From positions 91,333,936-91,397,935 of the forward strand of contig NC_051071.1 in the NCBI RefSeq assembly GCF_004664715.2: a DNA stretch of 64,000 bases, given 5' to 3'. The stretch's first letter is position 1. The number at the start of each line of letters is the position of its first letter. Below, in pieces: positions 22,342 through 32,862 of the stretch. The notes beneath the pieces were generated by a model. It did no database searches. It had not been told where the DNA came from and saw only the letters and a program-made list of their open reading frames with translations. The DNA comes from Peromyscus leucopus. Taxonomy: Eukaryota > Chordata > Mammalia > Rodentia > Cricetidae. The position numbers and the translations under genes were made by a program.

Positions 22342-22877
22342 TGTAGCTGAAGTTATCCTGTTCCTGCCCAGCTCCCGAGGCCCTCAGACCCTAGCAAACA
22401 CACAGACACTTATATTATTTACAAACTGTATGGCCTAATGGCTCAGGCTTCTTGCTAGCTGTTCTTATATCTTAAATTAACCCATTTCTATTAATCCATA
22501 AGTTGCCACGTGGCTCATGGCTTACCGGTATCTTTTTTTTTTTTTTTTGAAACAGGGTTTCTCTGTGTAGCTTTGCACCTGTCCTGGAACTCACTTGGTA
22601 GCCCAGGCTGGCCTCAAACTCACAGAGATCCGCCTGCCTCTGCCTCTGCCTCCCGAGTGCTGGTATTAAGGCGTGCTCCACCACCGCCCAGCAGCTTACC
22701 GGTACCTTAACATGTTGCTTCTCATCAGTGTCTCCCTGCCTCAGCCCTCCACTCCCCAGCATTTTCCTCTCTCTTTGTCCCGCCTATCCTATACTTCCTG
22801 CCTGGCTACTGGCCAATCAGCATTTTATTTATCAATCAATCAGAGCAACACATTCACAGCATAGAGAACATCCCACA
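22342..22877 (-). mobile_element. class II solo LTR interrupted by a B1
   Basis: Antisense member of the family seen at 17911-18290: TGTAGCTGAAGTTATCCTG at one end and CATCCCACA at the other, with GCCACGTGGCTCATGGC in the middle. It is split by a B1 at 22531-22693. No clear 6-bp duplication remains. Confidence 0.82.
22531..22693 (-). repeat. young B1 SINE inserted in an LTR
   Basis: Antisense B1 with its T-rich (A-tail complement) end at 22532-22549 and the cricetid-type body. Flanked by the 11-bp duplication GCTTACCGGTA (22520-22530 and 22694-22704). Confidence 0.93.
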
Positions 22878-23580
22878 TCTCCTTAAACATTTACCATTTT
22901 GTCACGGTGAAAACAACATTCTCTCTCATAGCTTTTTGAGACGCTCTGCACATTGCTGTGTGTAGCCATCTTGCCGTCTACCTCGTCAGCGCTTCTTACT
23001 CGTAAGTCAGTGTCTGTTCACCAGCCTTCCCCCAGGGCTTCCTATTTCATTTCTTCATCTCAGATAACCACCTTGACCACCATTCCGTGGCACCAACTCA
23101 TTTACATTCCCCATATCAGAAAGAATGTACAATATTTGTCTTTCTGAGCCTGGCTGGAACATGGGAGTGCAGATGTCTCTTCAACATTTTGAATTCTTTT
23201 TTGTCATAGTTCAGATTGGAGAGGTGGTGGTCCTGTTAGTTTCCTCATCCCCACCCCCGTTGGCAGGGTCTCTGCAGTCGTCACTGTGAGCCTTCTGCTG
23301 GCTCTCCTACTCCCCTACACAGTACCTTCATATGCCGGGAACCTGCACAGCCCCGGCCCATGACCTGAAGTACACATGTTCACAAGCAGTGCTGAGACCC
23401 CTAGTCTGAGTGTTTCTTTTCATACACTGTTCTATAAATACTTTCCTGTGAGGTATTAGGGCCCACCATTTCAACTAAATATCCCTCCCTCGGAGAGGCT
23501 TGCCCTCTGCCTCATACACACATATACATTCTATGCTTCCGTTGCATTTACTTATGTTGTGTGACATTAAATCCCACCAT
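22878..23580. other. unique intergenic sequence
   Basis: Nothing recognised. Confidence 0.35.
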
Positions 23581-23596
23581 AAAAAAATGGGCTCCA

Positions 23597-24495
23597 CAGG
23601 GCAGTACAACAGAGCCAACCAATCCTGTTAGCAAAGCTGTGGGTGAGCCAGCCCCAAAGTTGTGAGCATGGGAGGGCTGTCCCCACTACTCACCTGTCAC
23701 ATGGTGGCATGGTAGGAGAGAGATGCCCCCCACTGCCCCTCAACACCCGAGCCAGATGAGAGAGCTGACCCTGGCATCGTAAGATCGGGAGGGCTGGCCC
23801 CACCCCTCATCTGCTGCAGCCTCGGGAGAGTGGCCCCGCCCCCATGCCTGGGCAGCACAGTAGAGCCGGCCCTGATCTGACCCCGAGGACACAAAGGCAG
23901 GAGAACTGCCCCGCCCCTCGCTCATCACCGCAAAGGGTGACCCAGCCAGGGCAGTGCTGGAGAGCTCACCTCGATGGTGAGGACAGGGGAGAGCTGGCGG
24001 GCTGACCAACCCTGCAACTACCCAGGCCCAGAACCAGGGTTATGAGTTAGCCCACCCCGATATCCACCCCATCTGTGATCTGCGGGAGCACATGAAGAGG
24101 TTGGTCCTGTAGACCCAAAGCTGCCGCGTTTCCATAACACAGGGCAACAGCAGGACAACCAAGGAGTCCCAGTGAGGGCCCAGCATCTATAGTGCAGCAG
24201 AAACCAGAGGCCTCACTTAAACCAACCAATGACTCTGCAATGAACACTTGCAAGTAAAGACATATGGACAAAAGGGTTTACTGTGTGACTGACTCACTGT
24301 GTCACGCCACAGCTTCCATGACGAGATCCACACCCTCCCCATTTTTCTTTTCTTTTTTCTTTCTTCTCTTAAATTTTATCTGGGGGGTGGGGAGGGGCGC
24401 TGCAAGGGCAGAGGGCGGATATGCAGGGTTGGGAAATGAATGGGATCCAGATGGATGATGTGAAAGACACAAAGAATAAATAAAAAGACAGTTTT
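23597..24495 (+). mobile_element. 5'-truncated L1 (3' UTR only) with 16-bp target duplication
   Basis: GC-rich tract with degenerate repeats of GAGCTGACCC/GGCCCCGCCCC type, then TGAGATCC..., a G-rich TCTGGGGGGTGGGGAGGGGC stretch, AAGAATAAATAAAAA and an A-rich end. This is the layout of rodent L1 3' UTRs. It is flanked by the exact duplication AAAAAAATGGGCTCCA (23581-23596 and 24496-24511). No ORF2 sequence is present, so the copy is inert. Confidence 0.85.
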
Positions 24496-24511
24496 AAAAA
24501 AATGGGCTCCA

Positions 24512-25284
24512 GGAATTCAATTTCAGAAAGTAGAAAGTCACTTTATCGTGAGATTAAGGAAGTGGCTGGATTAAGTCTGCACAGCAGCAAACTGTCCTCT
24601 AATACTACTTATACCCACAGACCAAAGCAGCTCCCAGCTCAGTCAGAGAAGCCCCTTCTAACAGTGGCGGTGGTGAATGCTGAGACTCTTGGCTGCCTAA
24701 GATGCAGAAAGTGACGGATGTAGGCCCCCAAAAAGTCACTCACTCCAGCTTGTCTAACGCTCAGGGAACATGGCAGAAGAGAGGGTAGGAAGTATGTAAG
24801 GGCCAGAAGACAGGCAGAAGGGTTTGGAATCCTGTTGTCTGAATTCCAAACAAGCACTGGAATCATTAATTCACATCAGCTGCGGTTATCTGTCCTGCAC
24901 CCACTCACAAGACAGTCAAGGAAGGAGAGGGTACCCAGAGCCCTCCCGTTTACAGCTGAACTGTTAGCAATCAGCACACTCTGGGAGAGGGAGAGTCAAT
25001 ACCTTCGCTGTGTGCCCTCCGATGAGCCCACCAGGCTCTAACAGGCGGCTCCAAACCCCACAGTCACACAAATGAGCCTGTTAGTCTTGGGGGGGGGGGG
25101 CAGTCACAGAATGAAACAAGCAGAAGTGAGTGTGCTATGGAGTTCGGGGAGGGAGAGGGTTGACATGGTTGGAAGGGAGGTGGGAAGTGAGAATGGTCAA
25201 TATGCGAGGTGTACAAATGTGAAATTGTAAAATCTGAAAAGGTTTCACAAATTAAAGTGAAGCTTAAGGGGTTTTTGTTTTTTG
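24512..25284. other. unique intergenic sequence
   Basis: Contains a G(12) run (about 25089-25100). Nothing else is recognised. Confidence 0.35.
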
Positions 25285-25474
25285 GTTTTTTGTTTTTATT
25301 TTTTTGTTTTTTTTTTAGGAAAAAAAAGTTTGTTTTAAGACAGACTTTCATGTTGCTCAGGCTGGCCTTGAACTCCCAAGCCAGCACGCCTAGTTTGGGT
25401 GTACCGAGGGTGGAATCCGGGGCTCTGTGCGTGCTGGACAAGCATTCTACCAACCGAGCTACGTTCCTAACCCT
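25285..25474 (-). repeat. B4 (ID-B1) SINE
   Basis: T-rich (A-tail complement) start, GCTCAGGCTGGCCTTGAACT, then the ID half AAGCATTCTACCAACCGAGC. Confidence 0.8.
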
Positions 25475-25494
25475 TGGTTAACAATGGATGTTAG

Positions 25495-25690
25495 GGCTGT
25501 TAGCTCAGTGGTTAGGCACTCACACTGCTCTCCTGAAGGACCAGAGTTCAATTCCCAGCACCCTTGTTAGGTGACTCACAACCACCTGTAACTCCAGTAC
25601 CAGGGGTCCAAACCCATCTTCTGGCTTCTGCAGGCATGACACTCACACGTACAAACACACACTCAGACAAACACATATGCAAATGATTTT
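25495..25690 (+). repeat. B3 SINE
   Basis: GGGCTGTTAGCTCAGTGGTTA, GAGTTCAATTCCCAGCACCC, ACTCACAACCACCTGTAACT, CA-rich tail. The 5' part is ID/tRNA-like. Confidence 0.8.
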
Positions 25691-26890
25691 TTAGGTGCTA
25701 AATTTTTATCTCAGCCACAGTTTGGGTAACAGATTGTTAGGAAGTCCTTTCACATTACGTAATTCGTTATTATGCATCAAACGGAAGTGGCGGGTTAAAT
25801 TATTCCTTTATCCCCTCAAAAGAGGGGTGCAGGCACTAGAAGAGCTGCTTTAGGGACTTGGCCTACCGAAGTTTCTGGGTTCAAGCCGGTGATAGAGGCA
25901 AAGGCAGGGAACAAACACAAGTGGGTTTGGAACGCAGCAGGAAACCCCACGGGAGATGGTGATTCTGGGTGGGAATCTAGTATCTGTGGTCATCTAGCTG
26001 GCTGTCACTCTACTGCCTACCAAGGTACAGCAGAAGTGAATTAGAAGCAATCATCAAAAAGCAGAGAGGTGTGGTCATGTCTGTTAGACAGGCCTGTCCT
26101 CCCGCAGGGCAGCCTGCAGAGTCTATCTGAGTTCAGCGTGCCTGCAGCAAGCGGTCCCCACAGCTGGGCACAGTGTTGACTGTGCACTCACAGAAGCAGG
26201 GCCAGGGAGGGTCATGGACCCTCACCTGAGTATCTAGCCACTTGTAAGTAATTCTGCCCTAGTTTCAGGGTGGCGGGGATCTGAGGGAAGGGCTAGAGTG
26301 AAGAATAGGCTAGGAGGGAGCAGCTGAAGGGCCCTCTGCCCTGTGGGGAGTCATCGTCCGCGCTGGGTGAGGACTTAGCCGCAGCCCAGCTTAGATAGCG
26401 CCTGCCCTTCTGCCCTGAGCCTCACCCATGCTCTGCTAGTCAGTCCAACAGCTCCCTGGTTCCCTAACAGGGAACTTGGGTGGAATCAAACATTGATTTG
26501 TTGTTAGGCTCTTACAGAAGAAAGATAGTCTCTCTTCCTACCCCACCCCATTCTGAGAGAAAAATTCTAGAAACAATATTCTTTCCTCTTCCGTTGTTAG
26601 CCAAAAATATTAAAAATATGCACAAACGCCAAAGGGATAATTCTTTTCATAAGGAGGAAAATAAAGCAGATCCCTAAGGGTTGGGAACAGAAATTGATGA
26701 GTTTGGCAGTAGGCTTTGGAAACGAGAAGCAATGGCCAACCTGACTAATAGGAGAAGAATGCTGCAAGGGACCGAGAAAAGCAACCCAGCTTTTGAATTT
26801 CTTGACAGGGAAGCAGTCTCTTGTGGGACGGATTTTACCAGGAAGGGGTAGAGCAGTACAGCACTCCTCCAAGTCTAAGAGGAGATAAAG
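25691..26890. other. unique intergenic sequence
   Basis: 1.2 kb with no repeat or exon recognised. Confidence 0.35.
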
Positions 26891-27088
26891 CAGTGATGCT
26901 CGGCCTTCCTAACGCTGCGATCCTTTAATACGGTTCCTCAAGTTGTGCTGACCCCCAACCATAAAACTATTTTTGTTGCTACTTCATTACTGTAATGTTG
27001 CTAATGTTATGAACCGTAATGTAAATATCTGTGTTTCCCGGTGGTCTTAGGCGACCCCCTGAGGAAGGGTCTTTCAGCCTCCCCAAAG
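26891..27088 (-). mobile_element. hAT-type MITE, URR1-like
   Basis: Recognisable blocks: GCTGACCCCCAACCATAAAA, TTTGTTGCTACTTCATTACT, GGTCTTAGGCGACCCCCTGA. They resemble the rodent non-autonomous hAT element URR1; one end is degraded. Noncoding. Confidence 0.55.
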
Positions 27089-27461
27089 GGGCTGAGAAAA
27101 AGTATCAAACTCTCTTGGGGGTAACACTGATGATTGTTTAATAGTGAAAGTAACCATGTGTCAGGTAGCGGCCCGAGGCAGGCCAGTGCACAGATTCTCC
27201 ATTTTGTCATGAAGAGTCATCTGGCCAGAACGTCCAGGCTGCTCACCGTCCAGAACTAAATGTAAGTGTGAAATCTAACCCAGACACCACTGCCTAGCTG
27301 GCAGGTCAGTGTGCCAGGAGAAATAGCTGAAACAGTGACAGAAAATAAGTAAGGACCTGGGTATGAATTGGCCCTTTGAAAGCGAAGAAAGGCCTGCTGG
27401 GATTTATGCTTTCCTTCAGCTATTTGGAAGGTTAACTTATTTTTCTTAGAGATGAGATCTA
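27089..27461. other. unique intergenic sequence
   Basis: Nothing recognised. Confidence 0.3.
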
Positions 27462-27545
27462 GGACTGGGGCCGCAGCGCAGTGTCAGAGAGCGAGCTTGC
27501 ACCAGCGTGCTTGAGGGCCTGGGTTCATCCCTAGCACAGAAGGAA
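27462..27545 (+). repeat. ID SINE, diverged
   Basis: GGACTGGGGCCGCAGCGCAG ... GAGGGCCTGGGTTCATCCC (B box) followed by AGCACAGAAGG and a GGGA-rich tract (27546-27595). Confidence 0.65.
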
Positions 27546-27595
27546 GGGAGAGGAGTGGGGGGAAGGGAGGGAGGGAGGGAGGGGGAGGGGAGAGC

Positions 27596-28530
27596 CCCGC
27601 CGTGTAGACCAGGTCCTTTGCCTCCTCAGTAACCAGGACTATAGGCTTTCTCCGCTCCACCCAGCTGGGACTGCAGCCACGGAGATAGGAAACAGTTGCC
27701 ATATCCACAGCGCTCTGGGTGGTGTTCTGTTTAGATAGTAGAACACATACTTACAGAAATTCCTCCAGACGTTTGTGTTGTGGTTTATCTGTGGTGACCT
27801 GGGAAGAGTGCCGCCTCCTCTCCCTGCCCCCTGCGGTACCTGGCTGCCTCTCTTCCCTGGAGGATGGAGTGATGTCTTGAAGGACTGGCCTACCAGGTAT
27901 CTCAGGCTAACCTTCGTGGAAACCGAGTTTCTCTGCTCCAAGCTCTCGGTATGGGTCTGGTTACTTACTCAGCCTCCGGGGAGCGGTGCCGTCCAGCACG
28001 CTGCGCGGAGTTCTAAAGCAGAGCCACGCCGCTCCTGATGGAACCTGCCGTCCAGATGTGCTGACGGTGTGCACCGCACCAGGTGTGCACAAGCCACTAT
28101 GGGGACCTCAGTTAAGGAGGCGGAATCTGCTGGGGCAGGCAGGATGAGGGGTGGAGATGAAGAGGAAGGTGGGCCGGCAGCTCAGGAGGGGCCCCGCCAG
28201 GGCTCAGAACAAAGCATTCTTGGAATGAGAGCAGGCTGCAGCTATGAGTGCTATAATTTGAGATAAGTTGGGAAAGCTGCCAGTTCAAAAAAAAAAGTCT
28301 CCACAGATGTCTGGAAAAGTGTGAGCATTTACTTCTTTGGGGAGAAAGTGCTGGCGGCCGAAGGCCTGGGCTCCGGGATCAGGCCGGCCTGTCTGCCAAT
28401 CACTTCCCTGCAGTTCACTGTGCGTCTTTCTTTGGAAGAGTGACTTCGCGCTATTAGCTTCAGTTTCATCGTCCATGGGAGTAATTACGGCCCTCGGTTT
28501 TTGTTTTTGTTTTAAAGATTTGTATCAGAG
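27596..28530. other. unique intergenic sequence
   Basis: Moderately GC-rich. Short frames on both strands have no recognisable features. Confidence 0.35.
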
Positions 28531-28680
28531 GCCGGAGAGATGGCTCAGCAGTTCCTTACACAGGGCGAGGGTTCAATTCCAGCCCCCATATGGTGGCGCC
28601 CACTCCAGGCCTCCTTAGGAAGTGTGCACACATGGTGTATGGATAAACACGTGGGCAGAGCATCCATACACGTAAAGTAA
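28531..28680 (+). repeat. B2/B3 SINE
   Basis: GGCCGGAGAGATGGCTCAGC, then GGGTTCAATTCCAGCCCCCA; 3' part ATACACGTAAAGTAAAAATG leads into the purine tract. Confidence 0.8.
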
Positions 28681-28684
28681 AAAT

Positions 28685-29032
28685 GAGGAGGAGGAGGGAG
28701 GGAGGAGGAGGGGAAGGGGGAGGAGGGAGGGGAGGAGAGAGGGGGAGGAGGGAGGGGGAGGAGGAGAGGAGGGGAAGGGGGCGGAGGAGGGGGAGGACAA
28801 GGAGGGGGAGGAGAGGAAGGGGGAGGAAGGGGAGGGGGGAGAGGAGGGGGGAGGGGGAGGAGGGGGAGGAAGATGAGGAGCGGGGAGGGGGAGGGGGAGG
28901 AGGGAGGGGGAGGACGACGAGGAGGGGAGGAGGGGGAGGGGAAGGAGGGGGAGGACGACGAGGAGGGGAGGAGGGGGAGGAGGGAGGGGGAGGAGGGAGG
29001 GGAGGACGAGGAGGACGAGGAGGGGAGGAGGA
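28685..29032 (+). repeat. 350-bp polypurine (GGA/GGGA)n tract
   Basis: Almost pure purine on the plus strand, built from AGG, AGGG and AGGGGG units with a few C interruptions in ACGACGAGG blocks. It probably grew from the A-tail of the SINE upstream. G runs are suited to G-quadruplex and triplex (H-DNA) formation. Confidence 0.95.
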
Positions 29033-29045
29033 CTACTTCTCTCAG

Positions 29046-29268
29046 GGACTAGGGAGATGGCTCAGTGGATAAAGTGTCTGCAGCTTGAGCACGAGGACCC
29101 GAGTTTGGTCCTCAGCTCTCACGGAAAGCCTGTGGTGGTAACAGCACACATCAGTGACTCCAAGGCTGCAAAGCGGAGACAGGCAGTCTCTGGGGCTCCT
29201 TGGCGAGTCTAGCCAAAACCATCAGCTCTAGGGCCAGTGAGGAGATTTTGCCTCAAAAAATAAAGTAT
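29046..29268 (+). repeat. tRNA-derived SINE (RSINE/B4-like)
   Basis: GGGAGATGGCTCAGTGGATAA head, GGACCCGAGTTTGGTCCTCAG, and a tail of CCTCAAAAAATAAAG. Confidence 0.65.
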
Positions 29269-29279
29269 ACACGTATGTC

Positions 29280-29410
29280 TGAGATACGGTGGAATGTCTG
29301 AACCACTGCCTGCTCGTCCAGAGGACCTGGTTCAGTTCCCAGCACCCACATGGCAGCTCACAACCGTCTATAACTCCTGTTCCAGGGGATCCGATGCCCA
29401 CCATACGAGG
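29280..29410 (+). repeat. B3 SINE
   Basis: GGTTCAGTTCCCAGCACCCA, TGGCAGCTCACAACCGTCTA, TAACTCCTGTTCCAGGGGAT. Confidence 0.75.
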
Positions 29411-30552
29411 ACGCAGCCTCCTGAACTCTTGTATGGCACCACACTGTCCTGTTTTTCCTGGACTCTGTAGTGAGACCTTATCTGTCAGTGTATGCGGGAT
29501 CCTCAGGACCACCCAAAGGGCTTTCCTTACCCCACTGATCTCCTTTAGGCTGTCATCCAATGCCTGTAGTTTCCCGGGGGCCACAAGGGCCATTTACATA
29601 ATTCCAGAATTTTGATCTACTTGTCAGATCTCCTGTATGTATTATCTCTATTTTCAGTTGATTCACGTTTCCGGTTGTTTAGGGGGCAGACTTCTCTCTG
29701 ATTGTCTTAATGAATGTCTCAAAATTAGGATGTTTAAATCCCACAGTTCCCCTTGACAAACCCCTTCTGGTGCCCACAGTCTCAATAAAGTCACCCCCAT
29801 CCACCCAAGTGCTGATATGTCCTGATGCCACCCCTCCTTCAGTGATCTCATTTAACCAGTCATCGGGACCGTCCCTTGTACCTCTCCAGTTATGGATAAC
29901 CAAAGTCCGTTCCTTTCTCTATCCTTGCTACCAACACCAGGCTCTACCTAGACTGCTGTGGTGCCTTCCTACATTTAAACCTTCTCTCCCAGCTGCCAGG
30001 AAATGTCAGTCTGACCAGTTGATGCCTTTTTAAAAACCCTTCAAAGAGTGCTGGGAGTATATTAATGGTAGAGGGTTTGTCTCACATGAGTGAAGCTCTC
30101 TGCATGATTTCTAATACCACATTAAAAACACAGAAGACAAGCAAAAGCCTCAAAGGCTTTTCCATCATTGCCCTTAAGATAAATTCCAAACTCTCTAGGA
30201 ACTGAGTCCATCACTCTCCCGGCTCCGGCCCTTCTGTCGCTCCGCTCCCCGAGGCACACTGTATGACTAGGTACTCATCTTTTAAGTTTCCCTTATGTTT
30301 GTTGTTCCTTGTGTGAGTGCTTTCCTCACATCCTAACCTAACTACCTCTAATCTAGACTCTCCTCAGCCTCGTACCAACTCCTCGACCTGTCCCTGGCAT
30401 TTCCATATTACAGACCAGGAACCTGCAGCCAGGCGTGACATCTGGAAACAGATCTGTCTTCCTTGGGGGCAAAGGACAAATGCTTCTACTCACACAGCTC
30501 AGGGCCTAAGAGAGAGACAGAAGGTGTCAAATGATCATCCACCAAGATGAAC
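29411..30552. other. intergenic sequence with one ID-like relic
   Basis: A degenerate ID-like piece may lie at 30040-30130 (GGTAGAGGGTTTGTCTCACA). Otherwise nothing is recognised. Confidence 0.3.
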
Positions 30553-30705
30553 TTTAGTGTTGATAAGATGGCAGATAAAGGTATCAGCTGCTGGACATGA
30601 CAGCCCAAGACCCAGTCCTGGGATTCAGTGGAGGGAGAAAGCAGACTCTTACAAGTTGTCCTCTGACCTCTACATGTGCACACACACATAAATAAGTACA
30701 CTTTC
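30553..30705 (+). repeat. B3 SINE
   Basis: GATAAGATGGCAGATAAAGG ... ACAAGTTGTCCTCTGACCTC ... CACACACACATAAATAAGT. Confidence 0.7.
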
Positions 30706-30854
30706 TTATTTTAAAATGTGAACTTATAAAAACTGCCATGAAATGGAAGCCCGTGATGCCTCGGAGAGCCTGAGTGGCACAGGAAAGCCGTCCCCAAGGA
30801 GAAAGACCGTTAGCCTAGACCCAGAGACTGAGCAGGAACTAACACTAAGAATTG

Positions 30855-31010
30855 TAAGCTGGGTGGGGTGGTGCACATCTTTAATCCCCACCCTTGGGAA
30901 GCAGAGGCAGGCAGATGTCTGTGATTTGGGGGCCTAGCCTGGTCTATATACTGAGTTTCAGGACAGCTAGAGCTACATAGTGAGACCTTGTCTAGAAAAA
31001 TCAAAATAGC
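30855..31010 (+). repeat. B1 SINE
   Basis: GCTGGGTGGGGTGGTGCACA ... AGGACAGCTAGAGCTACATA ... A-rich tail. Confidence 0.85.
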
Positions 31011-31027
31011 AACAATAACAAGAGTTG

Positions 31028-31240
31028 CAAAGGCTGGGGAATGTGCCCCAAAGCTTGCCTTGACCCTGGTTTGAGCCCCAGCACATATAAACTGAGTGTG
31101 TTGGTGTACACCTGTAAGCCTTGCACTTAGGAAGAGGAAGCAGGAAGAGGAACAGGAATCTAAGGTCACCTTCAGTTATATAATGAGTTTAAGGCCAGCC
31201 TGGGCTACATGAGACCCTGTCTCAAGAGTTGGAAGTAGGA
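31028..31240 (+). repeat. B4 (ID-B1) SINE
   Basis: ID half (GGCTGGGGAATGTGCCCC ... TTTGAGCCCCAGC) followed by a B1 half ending GCTACATGAGACCCTGTCTC. Confidence 0.8.
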
Positions 31241-31419
31241 AATCAGTTTCCATCAAGACACATGTCATAGGTCCTTTGACACAGAAGATTTCAAATGTGA
31301 TCAAGAACTGAAAGACCCAGTATAGTTGGAACTCAAGAACAAGGGGCAGCTACTAAAATAAGGCTCTGCAGAAGCAGATATGACTAAAATTTACAAGGAA
31401 TCTGGGTCGCTAGCCCAAA
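31241..31419. other. unique sequence before the minisatellite
   Basis: Nothing recognised. Confidence 0.3.
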
Positions 31420-31690
31420 AGCCATGGCCACCCAGGAAAGAGAAAGGTATAGAAGCCATGGCCACCCAGGAAAGAGAAAGATATAGAAGCCATGGCTAGC
31501 CAGGAAAGAGAAAGGTATAGAAGCCATGGCTAGCCAGGAAAGAGAAAGGTATAGAAGTCATGGCTAGCCAGGAGAGAGAAAGGTATAGAAGCCATGGCTA
31601 GCCAGGAAAGAGAAAGGTATAGAAGTCATGGCTAGCCAGGAAAGAGGAAGGTATAGAAGTCATGGCTAGCCAGGAAAGAGAAAGGTAGAA
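31420..31690. repeat. 34-bp minisatellite, 8 copies
   Basis: The unit reads GAAGCCATGGCTAGCCAGGA followed by AAGAGAAAGGTATA, with CATGG spaced by exactly 34 bp. The first two copies carry CCACCC where later ones have CTAGCC; some copies have GTC for GCC. No link to a gene is seen. Confidence 0.97.
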
Positions 31691-31980
31691 GAAAATATGC
31701 CACCAGCTTTGCACTGTGAAAACGCCCCTGTGGATGGAATGTGGGCAGGTGACTTAAAGGAGGTGAGAATGGGTGTTTGCAGGAGCTGACATAGTGAGCA
31801 GGTGAGTGAGAGGCGATGTTAGCATGTCCCAGGGAGGTAGTCCACAAATGAGGCAAGGCAATGTTGTCCAAGAGATTTTGGACATAATATCAACAGTCTT
31901 TGATAGGGCACTGTATTTAGAGGTGAGAAATTCTCTTCTCTTGTTTCCCTAAAGGGACTTTTCTTCACATTCCCCTAGCT
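31691..31980. other. unique sequence
   Basis: Nothing recognised. Confidence 0.3.
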
Positions 31981-31982
31981 TT

Positions 31983-32130
31983 GCCAGACATGGTATCACA
32001 TGCCTGAAATCCTTGCACTTGAGGCAGAGGCAGAACGATCACTATGAGTTGGAGGCGAGCCTGAGTTACAAACTGAGTCCCAGGCTAGCCAAGCATGTAG
32101 AGTGAGACTATGTCTCAAAAAACAAACCAA
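31983..32130 (+). repeat. B1 SINE, old
   Basis: GCCAGACATGGTATCACATG ... GCACTTGAGGCAGAGGCAG ... GACTATGTCTCAAAAAAC. Confidence 0.75.
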
Positions 32131-32279
32131 TGTTCCTAGCTTCATTGTTCATCTCTTCTTCCTCCCATCTGACTGGTAAGTGTGAGAGAGATCTGGAGTT
32201 GGAAAGCTTACCCTTCCTGCCTTCTCTTTAGAATGGCCTGTCTGCAAGGAGGGCATATTCTTGGGCTACAGACGGCCAA

Positions 32280-32640
32280 GTTTTGTTTTGTTTAACTTTT
32301 TTACTTATTCAACGTATCTTTCCCATCGTGCATCTTGATCCCATTCATTTCCCTGTCCCTTCACATTTGCCCTCTGCCCCTGCAACTGCACCCCCAAATA
32401 AAACAAAATTTAAGAGAAAAAAGAAGAAGAAAAGGGAAACAAAGAATCTTGTCGTGGAAGCTGCAGTGTGACACCGTGAGTCACACAGCAAGCCTCTTGG
32501 TCCACACACCTTTACTCGAAAGTGTTCGTTGCAAAGAGCCAGTGGTCTGGTTCGAGGCCTCTGGTTCCCACTACACCAGTGAGGGCTGAGCCCTCACTGG
32601 GACTCTCCTTGGATATCCTGTTGCTGAAGAGCCACGTTCT
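32280..32640 (-). mobile_element. L1 fragment, antisense
   Basis: Contains TTTAACTTTTTTACTTATTC, GAATCTTGTCGTGGAAGCTG, CAAAGAGCCAGTGGTCTGG and GGACTCTCCTTGGATATCCT, as in antisense rodent L1 3' sequences. Orientation inferred; no frame remains. Confidence 0.5.
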
Positions 32641-32689
32641 TAATGAGCAGCCTGTGCTTAGAAAGGGAAGCTTGAGCTTTGGGGGCTTC

Positions 32690-32738
32690 GCACCTGCTAA
32701 GCAAGCACTCTGCTGATTGAGCTGCATCCCCACCCTGG
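32690..32738 (-). repeat. ID SINE fragment
   Basis: Antisense CTAAGCAAGCACTCTGCTGA...GAGCTGCATCCCCACCC. Confidence 0.6.
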
Positions 32739-32862
32739 GTAGGTAAGCCTTCAAAACGCTGAGGTTCAACGTGTAGACACTCATATTCCCTACACATCTC
32801 ATTCACATTCTTTGACCTGGACTTCATCAATAGCAAATCTGACCTATTGATCTCAATTGCCA

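Noticed and set aside
28683..29072. 129-codon Gly/Arg/Glu frame resembling an RGG protein
   Set aside because: Translation of a simple polypurine tract continuing from a SINE tail.
31420..31690. Regular repeats that could suggest a CRISPR array
   Set aside because: Units are directly adjacent with no variable spacers, in a mammalian genome; it is a minisatellite.
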